A DNA stretch of 64,000 bases from Microbacterium sp. LWH3-1.2 (lineage in GTDB: Bacteria > Actinomycetota > Actinomycetes > Actinomycetales > Microbacteriaceae), in contig NZ_JBEGIK010000001.1 in assembly GCF_040675855.1 (NCBI RefSeq), forward strand, positions 558,001 to 622,000. The letters are read 5' to 3'. Made by a program: the position numbers and the translations under genes. Below the pieces are notes generated by a model that worked only from the letters and a program-made list of their open reading frames with translations, made no database searches and was not told the DNA's origin. Shown here piece after piece: positions 1 through 7,600 of this stretch. The first letter of the stretch is position 1, and each line of letters starts with the position of its first letter.

Positions 1-431
1 GTCACGAGCTTGTCGGGGAGCCCGCGCGCGAACACGATGACCGAGTAGAACGGTGCACCGCCGTCGATCGGACCGGGGTTGCGGGTCCAGAACTCGTAGC
101 GGCCGACGTCGGTGGTCGCCGCACGCCCGAAGCCGGTGAACGAGTGGTCGTCGCGACGGAATGCGCCGTGCGCCCGAGGGATCTCGCCCGTCTCGTCGGC
201 GCTCCAGATCTCGATCACCGAGTCGGGGATCGGGTTGCCGGCGCCGTCGAACACGGTGCCGCCGAGCACGACCGACCCCGGGCTGTGCGGGAAGACGACC
301 TGGTGCTTCTTGTCGTAGTCCAGGCCGAAGGCGAAGAACGGGCCGACGGTCTGCCCGCCGGTGGGCTCGTGGGTCTTCGGACCGAGGTCGCGCTTGGCGC
401 CCACTCCAGTGGTTGAGCTCGTCGAAACCAT
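1..431 (-). CDS. pcaG: Protocatechuate 3,4-dioxygenase alpha subunit (partial, C-terminus off window)
   Basis: Alpha subunit of the intradiol enzyme that opens protocatechuate to 3-carboxy-cis,cis-muconate, working as a complex with PcaH. About 143 codons are visible before the window edge. The sequence has the intradiol fold signature, including TVGPFFAFGL near residue 30 and the GNPIPDSVIEIWSAD strand, which resembles PcaH but lacks the iron-binding His pair, as expected for alpha subunits. The ATG overlaps the pcaH stop (TGATG), so the two are translationally coupled. Known family; identity is secure, the C-terminus is unseen. Confidence 0.93.
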   Translation of the reverse strand, partial: MVSTSSTTGVGAKRDLGPKTHEPTGGQTVGPFFAFGLDYDKKHQVVFPHSPGSVVLGGTVFDGAGNPIPDSVIEIWSADETGEIPRAHGAFRRDDHSFTGFGRAATTDVGRYEFWTRNPGPIDGGAPFYSVIVFARGLPDKLV

Positions 432-1300
432 CAGTGATCTCCTTCTTCGGGCTCGAACCAGGTCGCGTCGGGGCCGTCGACGACGATGTCGAAGCGGTAG
501 CCCATCGAGAACTCCGGCACCGACAGGTCGTGGTCGTACAGGCCGATGAGTCGGTCGCGGTCCTTCTGGCGCCAGATGGTGTTGTAGATCGGGTCGAGTG
601 GGAACAGCGGATCGCCCGGAAAGTACATCTGCGTCACGAGGCGCTGCGTGAAGCCCGAGCCGAAGATCGAGAAGTGGATGTGGGCGGGACGCCACGCGTT
701 GACGTGGTTCTTCCACGGGTACGCTCCAGGCTTGATCGTCGTGAACTTGTAGTAGCCGTCGTCGTCGGTGACGGTGCGTCCGGCGCCGGTGAAGTTCGGG
801 TCGAGGGGGGCGGGATGCTGATCCCGCTGGTGGATGTAGCGGCCCGCGGCATTCGCCTGCCAGATCTCGACGAGCTGGTTGCGGATCGGACGCCCCCACG
901 AGTCGAGCACGCGGCCTTCGACGGTCATGCGCTCGCCCTGGGGCTCGCCGATGTGCTGCAGCGTCAGGTCGGACTCGATCGCGGCGACATCACGCTGCCC
1001 GAACGCCGGCGACCACAGCTCGATCGTCTCGGGATCGACCAGCTTGGGGTTCTTGGTGGGGTGGCGCAGCAGGCTCGACCGGTACGGCGGGAAGTCGTGG
1101 AGGCTGATGCCGAGCTTCTCGCCGGCGGCCTCGCGCCGCGCGGCCGCGGCGTGGTAGTCGACGATCTCCTGCGTGATCTCGTTCTGCGTCAGCTGGTCGG
1201 GCGAGGCCAGCAGCGACTCGGGCGCCGCCGCGGTCTGCTCGAGCACCACCGACGACGAGAACGCCTCCTCGCCCCGGGAATCGGGCTGGGTCGCGGTCAT
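431..1300 (-). CDS. pcaH: Protocatechuate 3,4-dioxygenase beta subunit
   Basis: Catalytic beta subunit (289 aa) of protocatechuate 3,4-dioxygenase, first step of the ortho beta-ketoadipate pathway. The non-heme Fe(III) ligands can be placed at Tyr155 (GRYIH), Tyr194 (PGAYPW), His207 and His209 (RPAHIHFS), with Arg204 beside them. The frame is open further upstream, but this ATG is chosen because GAAGGAG lies just before it. It precedes pcaG with a one-base overlap. An IclR-type box at 1365-1385 lies about 75 bp upstream of the start, suggesting aromatic-responsive activation. Confidence 0.95.
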   Translation of the reverse strand: MTATQPDSRGEEAFSSSVVLEQTAAAPESLLASPDQLTQNEITQEIVDYHAAAARREAAGEKLGISLHDFPPYRSSLLRHPTKNPKLVDPETIELWSPAFGQRDVAAIESDLTLQHIGEPQGERMTVEGRVLDSWGRPIRNQLVEIWQANAAGRYIHQRDQHPAPLDPNFTGAGRTVTDDDGYYKFTTIKPGAYPWKNHVNAWRPAHIHFSIFGSGFTQRLVTQMYFPGDPLFPLDPIYNTIWRQKDRDRLIGLYDHDLSVPEFSMGYRFDIVVDGPDATWFEPEEGDH

Positions 1301-1364
1301 TGAGGTCTCCTTCGACGACTCGGGTCGTCCCAGGGTCGCACTCAGGAGTGGCTCCCGCGCCGTG

Positions 1365-1385
1365 GATTCCCACTCAGCGGGAATC
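1365..1385. promoter_or_regulatory. IclR-type operator upstream of pcaHG
   Basis: Perfect 7-bp inverted repeat GATTCCC-N7-GGGAATC. Its centre is about 75 bp before the pcaH start. The same TTCCC-N7-GGGAA layout recurs before pobA and the MFS carrier. Binding by one of the two neighbouring IclR proteins is inference. Confidence 0.65.
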
Positions 1386-1423
1386 GGGGAAGGCCTGAGC
1401 CCGCGGCATCCGTCTGCATCCGG

Positions 1424-1494
1424 GGTTCGGGGCGCGGCGCGTGCACTCGGGGCGCGCGGCATGCGCCCCGAACGCGCACGATGCGCCCCAAACC
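1424..1494. repeat. 71-bp four-box palindromic element, copy 1
   Basis: Cores GGGGCG at 1429 and 1449 and inverted cores CGCCCC at 1464 and 1484, giving start-to-start spacing of 20, 15 and 20 bp. Outer arms are GGTTCGGGGCGC and GCGCCCCAAACC. It sits between iclR and pcaH, both on the minus strand. The spacing is the same as in three other copies in the window. Confidence 0.8.
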
Positions 1495-1510
1495 TTCGGA
1501 GAGGCCGGGG

Positions 1511-2269
1511 TCACGCAGCGCGGAGGTCGTGGTGGAGGTCCTTCGCGGTCTGCACCACCAGGGGGCCGAGGCGCCGCTCGTCCGCGCGCGCGAGGTGCAC
1601 GACGAGTCCGAGCGCCACCGGGGGCAGACCCTCGACGCGCGGCAGCGCGGCAGCAACCGAGACGTTGCCGAGGGTCATCTCCTCACGCGTCGTCGCATAC
1701 CCCAGCGCCCGGGTGCGCGCGATGTCGGCGCGGAGCTCCGCCTCGGTCGCGATCGAGTTCACGGTCTCGCGCTCGAGCGGCGCCTGGAAGTACTGCCGCA
1801 GCCACCCCTCGTCGCGCGTCGCGAGCAGCGCCTTGCCCACGCCGGTCGTGTGCAGGGGGCCGCGACCGCCCATGCGACTCAGGGTCGGGATGGACTGGCG
1901 GCCGGTGAGGCGACCGACGTAGAGGGCGGTCGAGGTCTCGGGGGACGCACCGTCGAGGACCGCGAGGTGCACGTTCTCGCCGGTCGCCTCGTACAGCCGC
2001 ACCATGTGCGGCAGCGCCGTCTCGCGCAGGCGCAGCGACAGCGGCGAGAGCTCGCCGAGCTCCCACAGCCGCGGGCCGATCGCATACGTGTGGCCGGGTC
2101 CGCGGGTGAGCAGACCCTCCGCGACGAGCGTCGCGAGCAGGCGGTGCAGTGTCGATGACGCGAGTCCCGTGCGAGCCGCGAGCGTCGTCGCGGTGACCGC
2201 AGGCTCGTCGTCGGTGAAGCACCCGAGCACGCGCAGCGTGCGCTCGAGCACGCCCTCGCCCTCCGCCAT
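1511..2269 (-). CDS. IclR-family transcriptional regulator (pca-linked)
   Basis: 252-aa IclR protein. The N-terminal winged helix spans about residues 5-65 (VTATTLAARTGLASSTLHRL recognition helix) and a C-terminal effector domain contains GRGPLHTTGVGKALLA, typical of the family. The ATG at 2269 follows GGGGAGGATCC. It lies upstream of pcaHG on the same strand and is divergent from a second IclR gene with only 48 bp between them. Family knowledge (PcaR, PcaU, PobR) and location suggest control of protocatechuate or 4-hydroxybenzoate genes; the effector is not known. Confidence 0.85.
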   Translation of the reverse strand: MAEGEGVLERTLRVLGCFTDDEPAVTATTLAARTGLASSTLHRLLATLVAEGLLTRGPGHTYAIGPRLWELGELSPLSLRLRETALPHMVRLYEATGENVHLAVLDGASPETSTALYVGRLTGRQSIPTLSRMGGRGPLHTTGVGKALLATRDEGWLRQYFQAPLERETVNSIATEAELRADIARTRALGYATTREEMTLGNVSVAAALPRVEGLPPVALGLVVHLARADERRLGPLVVQTAKDLHHDLRAA

Positions 2270-2317
2270 GGATCCTCCCCGTGCGACGTTACCCGCCCCG
2301 GATGGCAGAGTGGGCGC

Positions 2318-3070
2318 ATGGCCAACTCGCCCTCCGGCGACTCGATGACCGACCGCATCGTGCGGGTGCTCGAGACGTTCTCCGCCGAACGTTCCATGCA
2401 GTCGGCGGCCGAGATCGGCCGCCGCGCGGGGCTGCCGTCGTCGACCGCGCACCGCATCGTCGACGAGCTCGTCGACGCTGGCCTGCTCGAACGCGACGAG
2501 GACCGCCGCGTGCACCTCGGCATGCGGCTCTGGGAGCTGGCGCTGCGCGGCTCGACGGCGCTGCGCCTGCGTCAGGCCGCGCTCCCCTCCATGGAACGGG
2601 TGCAGGCGCGCATCCGCGAGCACACCCAGCTCGCCGTGCTCGAGCAGGACGAGGCTCTCTTCCTGGAGCGCCTCTCCCACCCCGACGCCGGCGCCAACAT
2701 CACCCGCATCGCCGGTCGCCTGCCGCTGCATGCCTCGTCGTCCGGCCTCGTCCTGCTCGCGTATGCCCCATCCGCCCTGCGCGAACGGGTGCTCGCCGGT
2801 CCGCTGCGCGCCCTCGCCCCCGAGACGGTGACGGATGCTGCGCGCCTGCGCCGCCTCATCGCCGAGGTTCGCCGCGCCGGCGTGGTGGTGGCGCCCGGCT
2901 CCATCGAGGCCGTGTCGACCGGCGTGGCGGTGCCGATCCGCGACGCGGGCGAGGTCGTCGCCGCGCTTTCGGTCGTGCTCCCCCGCGAGACCGACCCGGC
3001 GTCCGCGATCCAGGCCCTGCGCGACGCCGCCGCCGCGATCGAGTCCGCACTTCGCGCCGACCGCCGCTGA
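2318..3070 (+). CDS. IclR-family transcriptional regulator (pob-linked)
   Basis: 250-aa IclR protein: HTH at about residues 10-70 (SAAEIGRRAGLPSSTAHRIV) then the ligand domain with GRLPLHASSSGLVLLAYAP. The ATG at 2318 has only a weak ribosome site; ATG at 2345 is an alternative. It is divergent from the pca-linked IclR and upstream of pobA on the same strand, so it is a candidate PobR-type activator by position. Its last codons and stop lie inside the first unit of a 55-bp tandem repeat, so the 3' end has been duplicated downstream as non-coding copies. Confidence 0.83.
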   Translation: MANSPSGDSMTDRIVRVLETFSAERSMQSAAEIGRRAGLPSSTAHRIVDELVDAGLLERDEDRRVHLGMRLWELALRGSTALRLRQAALPSMERVQARIREHTQLAVLEQDEALFLERLSHPDAGANITRIAGRLPLHASSSGLVLLAYAPSALRERVLAGPLRALAPETVTDAARLRRLIAEVRRAGVVVAPGSIEAVSTGVAVPIRDAGEVVAALSVVLPRETDPASAIQALRDAAAAIESALRADRR

Positions 3071-3220
3071 CCTCCCCCACCGCCTCCCCGATCCTCATCT
3101 GAGGTTCAGGGCCGACCGCCGCTGACCTCCCCCACCGCCTCCCCGATCCTCATCTGAGGTTCGGTGCCGACCGCCGCTGACCTCCCCCACCGCCTCCCCG
3201 ATCCTCATCTGAGGTTCGGT
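3056..3220. repeat. Three perfect 55-bp tandem repeats
   Basis: Units begin at 3056, 3111 and 3166, with only two or three base differences at the unit ends. The first covers the final codons and TGA of the upstream IclR gene. Every unit ends with CCTCATCTGAGG, the left hairpin of the 82-bp element at 3202-3283, which overlaps the third unit. Confidence 0.9.
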
Positions 3221-3283
3221 GCCGACCTGAGGGGCGAAACCGGCCTCCGCCTCCTCAGTTCGGCTGAGGTCCTCAAATGAGGA
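3202..3283. repeat. 82-bp three-hairpin element, copy A
   Basis: Begins TCCTCATCTGAGG and ends TCCTCAAATGAGGA. Between the two small palindromes lies a central stem: element positions 21-24 pair with 59-62 (CCGA/TCGG) and 26-31 with 52-57 (CTGAGG/CCTCAG). Two other ungapped copies of the same length are at 56605 and 63169. Confidence 0.8.
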
Positions 3284-3294
3284 TGCCGACGGGC

Positions 3295-3313
3295 TTCCCG
3301 ATGAACGGGAATC
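3295..3313. promoter_or_regulatory. IclR-type operator upstream of pobA
   Basis: TTCCC-N7-GGGAA inverted repeat, with centre about 78 bp before the pobA start. That is nearly the same distance as the box before pcaH, which suggests an activator-type site shared by the two genes. Confidence 0.65.
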
Positions 3314-3381
3314 GAGCACCACGGCGGCACGGCCGGGTGGACACTGGCCCGAGGCATCCGTTCACGTCGAAGGAGACGTCC

Positions 3382-4566
3382 ATGTCCACGATCCGCACCC
3401 GCGTCGCCATCATCGGCGCCGGCCCGGCCGGTCTGCTGCTGTCGCACCTCCTGGGGATCGCCGGCATCGAGTCGGTCGTCATCGACCAGCGCTCGCGCGA
3501 CGAGATCGAGACCACGATCCGCGCCGGCATTCTCGAGCAGGGCACCGTCGAGGTGCTCGACTCGTCCGGAGCCTCGAGCCGCGTGCGCACGGTCGGCAAT
3601 CGCCATGACGGCATCGAGCTGCGCTTCGCCGGCCACGGTCACCGCATCGACTTCGCCGACCTCGTCGGACGGGGCGTGTGGCTCTACCCGCAGCACGAGG
3701 CTCTCAAGGACCTCATCGCCGTGCGCCTCGACAAGGGCCAGGATCTCCGCTTCGGTGTGACCGCCCTGCGTGTCGAGGACGCGGCATCCGATCTGCCTCG
3801 CGTGATCGCGACCGGCGCCGACGGCGCGCCCCTCGAGATCGAGGCCGAGTTCGTCGTCGGCGCAGACGGCTCGCGCAGCGTCGCACGCGAGGCGGTGACC
3901 GGGTCGTCCACCGGCGGCTACTTCCGCGAGTACCCCTTCGCGTGGTTCGGCATCCTGTGCGAGGCGCCCCCGAGCGCCGACGAGCTCATCTACAGCAACT
4001 CCCCCGACGGGTTCGCGCTCATCAGCCAGCGCAGCGCCACGGTGCAGCGAATGTACTTCCAGTGCGACCCGGACGCCGACCCGAACGCCCTCAGCGAGGA
4101 GCAGTTGTGGGAGGAGCTGCAGAAGCGCGTTCCGGGCACGACGCTCAAGGAGGGCCAGATCTTCCAGCGCGACGTGCTGCGCTTCCGCAGCTTCGTCGCC
4201 CACGAGCTGCTGCACGGCCGTGTCGCGCTCATCGGCGACGCCGCGCACACCGTGCCGCCGACGGGCGCGAAGGGCATGAACCTCGCCGTCGCCGACGTGC
4301 TCGTGCTCGAGCGGGCGCTGCGCGCCCTGCTGCTCGAGAACGACGACCGGCTCATCGCGGAGTTCCCCCAGAAGGCGCTGCACCGCATCTGGAAGGCGCA
4401 GCACTTCTCGTGGTGGATGACCAGCATGCTCCACGTCGCGCCCGACGCGTCGGACTTCGACCGCCTGCGCCAGCTCGGCGAGTTGCGCTCGGTCGTCGAG
4501 TCCGAGGCCGGCCGAACGTACCTCGCGGAGGCGTACACCGGCTGGCCGCTCGAGGGCCTCGCCTGA
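3382..4566 (+). CDS. pobA: 4-hydroxybenzoate 3-monooxygenase
   Basis: Flavoprotein hydroxylase (394 aa, the usual PobA length) converting 4-hydroxybenzoate to protocatechuate with O2 and NAD(P)H. The N-terminal FAD motif GAGPAG lies in RVAIIGAGPAGLLLSHLL. The second FAD motif GDAAHTVPPTGAKGMNLA is near residue 285, and the family GILEQGTVEVL segment is also present. The ATG follows AAGGAGACGTCC. The product feeds PcaGH encoded 2 kb away. Cofactor preference (NADH or NADPH) cannot be read here. An IclR-type box upstream suggests induction by the substrate. Confidence 0.95.
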   Translation: MSTIRTRVAIIGAGPAGLLLSHLLGIAGIESVVIDQRSRDEIETTIRAGILEQGTVEVLDSSGASSRVRTVGNRHDGIELRFAGHGHRIDFADLVGRGVWLYPQHEALKDLIAVRLDKGQDLRFGVTALRVEDAASDLPRVIATGADGAPLEIEAEFVVGADGSRSVAREAVTGSSTGGYFREYPFAWFGILCEAPPSADELIYSNSPDGFALISQRSATVQRMYFQCDPDADPNALSEEQLWEELQKRVPGTTLKEGQIFQRDVLRFRSFVAHELLHGRVALIGDAAHTVPPTGAKGMNLAVADVLVLERALRALLLENDDRLIAEFPQKALHRIWKAQHFSWWMTSMLHVAPDASDFDRLRQLGELRSVVESEAGRTYLAEAYTGWPLEGLA

Positions 4567-4585
4567 CGCGGCGGCGCGTGCGGTC

Positions 4586-4752
4586 GGTTCGGGGCGCAGT
4601 GCGTGCGTTCGGGGCGCACGCCGCGCGCCCCGAACGGACGCCGCGCGCCCCGAACGAACGCCGCGCCCCGAACGGACGCCGCGCGCCCCGAACGAACGCC
4701 GCGCCCGAACGGACGCCGCGCGCCCCGAACGGACGCCGCGCGCCCCGAACGC
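4586..4752. repeat. 71-bp four-box palindrome (copy 2) with expanded right-hand boxes
   Basis: The core element spans 4586-4656 with box starts at 4591, 4611, 4626 and 4646 (20/15/20). Five further right-hand CGCCCC-type boxes follow at about 4664, 4684, 4702 (one C short), 4721 and 4741, spaced 18-20 bp. It lies between pobA and the MFS gene; no coding is apparent. Confidence 0.8.
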
Positions 4753-4763
4753 CGACGGCCCGG

Positions 4764-4784
4764 CATTGCCGCTCAACGGGAATG
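4764..4784. promoter_or_regulatory. IclR-type operator upstream of MFS carrier
   Basis: CATTGCC-N7-GGGAATG, an inverted repeat with one mismatch and the same 7-bp spacer as the pcaH and pobA boxes. It is centred about 50 bp upstream of the expected transcription start. A -10-like TATAGT follows at 4812-4817. Confidence 0.55.
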
Positions 4785-4820
4785 AACGGATGCCGCGGCC
4801 TGGGCCTCGGCTATAGTCCG

Positions 4821-6053
4821 ATGCCTATGGCCTCATCGTCGCGGACCACGCGACCCGAGCCGTCGCGCACGGCGTCGGTCGCGATGCTCCTCGCGGCCGT
4901 GTGCCTGGTCGCGATGAACATGCGGCCGGCGATCACCGGACTCGGACCCCTCCTCGACCAGATCGGCGCCGATACCGGCATGTCGGTCTCGGCGCTGGGT
5001 CTGCTCGCGGCGGTGCCCCTCGTCGCGTGGGCGCTCTTCTCGCCGCTCGCGCACGACCTCAGCCGCCGGTTCGGGCAGCCGCGAGTGCTGCTGTGGTCGC
5101 TGCTGGTGCTGCTGCTCGGGACCCTGGTGCGCTCGATCCCGGGCCCGGTGGTGAGCCTCTGGATCGGCACGGCGATCATCGGCATCGGGATCGCCATCAT
5201 CAACGTGCTCATGCCCGCCGTGGTCAAGCGCGAGTTCTCCGGCCACGTGCCCGCCGTGACAGCGGCGTACACCGCGCTGCTCGCCGGCCTCGGCGCCGTC
5301 TCGTCGGGCGTGGTCGTGCCGATCTCGCACATCGAGCTCGGCGGCGATCCCGCCGGCTGGCGCTTCGCGCTGCTCGTCACCGGCGCCGCGCTCCTGCCGT
5401 TCGCGATCGTCGCGTGGCGGTGGGCGCACCGCGGAGTCGCCCGGCCGAACGACCGGTCGACGGCGCCGCGCGGACGCACCGGCATCTGGCGTGACCGGAT
5501 CGCCTGGCTCGTCGCCGCCTACATGGGGCTGCAGGCATCGATGTTCTACATGTTCGTGACCTGGCTCGCCCCGCTGTCGATGTCGATCGGGCGCTCCGAG
5601 GTCGTCGCCGGCATCGACGTCATGGTGTACCAGCTGTTCTCACTGGCCGGCTGCCTGCTGCTGCCGCTCGCCCTGCGAGGCGGCCTCGAACGGTGGGCGC
5701 CCGCGCTCATCCCCTCGCTCGCGATCGTCGGCGTCGTGGGCCTCATGATCGCGCCCGACGGCGTGCTGGTGTGGGGGTCGCTCATCGGGCTCACCGGTGG
5801 CGCGACGCTCGCCATGTCGCTCACGCTCATGGCGCAGCGTGCGCGCGACCACGACACGTCCGCGGCCCTGTCGGGCATGTCGCAGTCGGTCGGCTACTTC
5901 ATCGCGGCGCTGGGACCGATCGTCTTCGGCGGTCTGCACAGCCTCACCGGCGACTGGGCGGCGTCGCTCGCCCTGGTGCTCGCGGTCCTCGTCGCCCTGA
6001 CGCTGGTCGGCGTGTTCGCCGGCCGCGACCGCTACGTGCTCGAACGTCGATGA
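4821..6053 (+). CDS. MFS transporter, CynX/NimT-like, probable aromatic acid carrier
   Basis: About 410 aa with some 12 hydrophobic segments, starting with a transmembrane helix near residue 20 (VAMLLAAVCLVAMNMRPAIT). The NMRPAIT...GPLL start is typical of the CynX/NimT branch of the major facilitator family, whose members carry cyanate or other small anions. There is no ribosome site: TATAGT ends at 4817, so the mRNA is probably leaderless, with ATG at 4821 or 4827. The shared IclR-type box and position next to pobA make uptake of 4-hydroxybenzoate or a related acid the best guess. Confidence 0.8.
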   Translation: MPMASSSRTTRPEPSRTASVAMLLAAVCLVAMNMRPAITGLGPLLDQIGADTGMSVSALGLLAAVPLVAWALFSPLAHDLSRRFGQPRVLLWSLLVLLLGTLVRSIPGPVVSLWIGTAIIGIGIAIINVLMPAVVKREFSGHVPAVTAAYTALLAGLGAVSSGVVVPISHIELGGDPAGWRFALLVTGAALLPFAIVAWRWAHRGVARPNDRSTAPRGRTGIWRDRIAWLVAAYMGLQASMFYMFVTWLAPLSMSIGRSEVVAGIDVMVYQLFSLAGCLLLPLALRGGLERWAPALIPSLAIVGVVGLMIAPDGVLVWGSLIGLTGGATLAMSLTLMAQRARDHDTSAALSGMSQSVGYFIAALGPIVFGGLHSLTGDWAASLALVLAVLVALTLVGVFAGRDRYVLERR

Positions 6054-6081
6054 CGAGGGGGACGGATGCCCCGCGGCGGCG

Positions 6082-6546
6082 TCAGTCGGACGGGAAGGCG
6101 AGCGTTCGCAGCAGGGTGGCCAGGGTTGCGCGCTCGGATTCCGACAGGGCGGCGTGGACGCGCTCCTCCGCGGCGCGTGCGGCCTCGCCGGCGGCGACGA
6201 CCAGCGCCCGTCCGACTTCCGTCGCCACGACGACGTTCGCACGCCGGTCGGCCGGGTCGGGCTGACGCTCGACGAGCCCGCGGGACTGCAGGTCGTCGAC
6301 GAGGCTCACGACCTGGCTCGGGTCGAGCCGGAGGAACTCGGCGAGCTCGCGCTGCGAGGGCCGGGCATCGCCCGAGGTCAGCACCAGCACAGAGTACGAC
6401 CGCGCCTTGAGCCCGTGCCCGGACAGCGCCGCGTTGCCCGCGGCCAGCGAGATGGCGTTGGCGCGCGCCAGCAGAAAGCTCAGGTCGTCCGTGAGAGCCG
6501 ACGCGCGGAGGCCTCGCGAGACGGCGACGTCAGCGGCTTTCGGCAT
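6082..6546 (-). CDS. MarR-family regulator (CouR-like position)
   Basis: 154-aa MarR protein with a winged helix at about residues 55-120 (QRELAEFLRLDPSQVVSLVDDLQSRG split over the recognition helix, then DRRANVV wing). The ATG at 6546 lies 7 bp after TAGCAT, so it is probably leaderless. It is divergent from the CoA-dependent side-chain operon at 6671-11728. In Rhodococcus jostii the MarR repressor CouR controls the equivalent hydroxycinnamate genes and responds to the CoA thioester; the same logic is inferred here. Confidence 0.82.
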   Translation of the reverse strand: MPKAADVAVSRGLRASALTDDLSFLLARANAISLAAGNAALSGHGLKARSYSVLVLTSGDARPSQRELAEFLRLDPSQVVSLVDDLQSRGLVERQPDPADRRANVVVATEVGRALVVAAGEAARAAEERVHAALSESERATLATLLRTLAFPSD

Positions 6547-6565
6547 GGGCACGATGCTAGCTCAA

Positions 6566-6598
6566 TTCCATGACGATCGGAATGATTGACTTTTTCAA
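6566..6598. promoter_or_regulatory. Candidate MarR operator region
   Basis: Two inverted repeats lie in the divergent intergenic stretch: ATTCC-N9-GGAAT at 6566-6584 and TTGA-N5-TCAA at 6586-6598. The second resembles MarR-family sites. Assignment is positional. Confidence 0.4.
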
Positions 6599-6670
6599 CG
6601 ATCCGGTCTTCAATGGTGCTCGGGCACGGTCGCGGCGAGCCGCCGGCCTCGGAACGAAGGAGTCTCATCC

Positions 6671-7600
6671 ATGCCTCATGACGCACCGCTCGACGGCAAG
6701 GTCGCCATCGTCACAGGCTCGGGTCGGGGCCTCGGCCTCGCCTACGCGCAGGAGCTCGCCCGCCAGGGCGCCGCTGTCGTGATCAACGACGTCGACGAGG
6801 CCACCGCCGCCGACGCCGTCGCCACGATCGAGGCCGAAGGCGGCCGCGCCGTCGCCGTGGTCGCACCTGTCGGCCCCACCGAGACCGCGCAGCAGCTGGT
6901 GCGCACCGCGGTCGACACGTTCGGGCGGCTCGACATCCTCGTCACCAACGCCGGCGTGCTGCGCGACACCGTGCTGTGGAAGATGAGCGACGACGACTTC
7001 GACACCGTCATCAACGTGCACCTGCGCGGCACCTTCACCTGCGCGCGCGAGGCCGCGACCTGGATGCGCGAGAACGAGGTGCCCGGCCGCATCATCTGCA
7101 TCGGCTCCCCCACCGGGCAGCGCGGCAACTTCGGCCAGACGAACTACGCCGCCGCGAAGGCCGGCATCGTCGGCATGGTGCGCACGTGGGCCCTCGAGCT
7201 CAAGCGCGCCGGCATCACCGCCAACGCCGTCATCCCGGTCGCCGCGACCGCCATGACCGCGACTGTGCCGTACTTCGCCGCGGCCGTCGAGGCTGACGCC
7301 GCCGGCGAGCCGATGCCCGCGTTCTTCCGCCACGACCTCGGGTTCGGCACGTCGGACGATGTCGCGGGGCTCATCGCGTATCTCGCGTCGGATGCTGCGG
7401 CCGCCGTCACCGGGCAGGCGATCGGCATCGGCGGCGACCGGCTGCAGCTGTGGTCGCACCCCGAAGCCGTCGCGACCGCCTACAGCGATGGCGGCTGGTC
7501 GTACGACGACCTCGCGGCCGGCTTCGCCGAGGCGGCGGGACCCCTGCAGTCCGTCGGCGAGAAGTTCCCGCCGCTCCCCGAAGAGCTGCAGCGCCCGTGA
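6671..7600 (+). CDS. SDR dehydrogenase, probable beta-hydroxyacyl-CoA dehydrogenase of side-chain oxidation
   Basis: 309-aa short-chain dehydrogenase with cofactor motif TGSGRGLG near residue 17, NAG at about 97 and the catalytic YAAAK in QTNYAAAKAGIVG. The C-terminus is longer than in a plain FabG. The ATG follows GAAGGAG. It is first in an operon with amidohydrolase, acyl-CoA dehydrogenase, MaoC and acyl-CoA ligase. By analogy with the cou route it would oxidise the 3-hydroxy-3-arylpropanoyl-CoA made by the hydratase; the substrate is inferred. It overlaps the next start by GTGA. Confidence 0.82.
   Translation: MPHDAPLDGKVAIVTGSGRGLGLAYAQELARQGAAVVINDVDEATAADAVATIEAEGGRAVAVVAPVGPTETAQQLVRTAVDTFGRLDILVTNAGVLRDTVLWKMSDDDFDTVINVHLRGTFTCAREAATWMRENEVPGRIICIGSPTGQRGNFGQTNYAAAKAGIVGMVRTWALELKRAGITANAVIPVAATAMTATVPYFAAAVEADAAGEPMPAFFRHDLGFGTSDDVAGLIAYLASDAAAAVTGQAIGIGGDRLQLWSHPEAVATAYSDGGWSYDDLAAGFAEAAGPLQSVGEKFPPLPEELQRP

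Noticed and set aside
1301..1462. N-terminal extension of PcaH
   Set aside because: The frame is open upstream but the extra residues are unlike the family, and a strong GAAGGAG site marks the ATG at 1300.
3056..3220. CRISPR array
   Set aside because: The 55-bp units abut with no unique spacers and no cas genes are present.
4586..4752. Coding region in the repeat array downstream of pobA
   Set aside because: Frames only encode Arg/Ala/Pro repeats. The stretch is explained by palindromic boxes at fixed spacing.
3205..4776. Long minus-strand open frame opposite pobA
   Set aside because: GC-rich third positions open the antisense strand. The translation is low-complexity with no motif, while the plus strand encodes a full PobA.
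4821..6053. Dedicated cyanate transporter
   Set aside because: Only the family resemblance suggests it. There is no cyanase nearby and the promoter shares the pobA/pcaH-type box.
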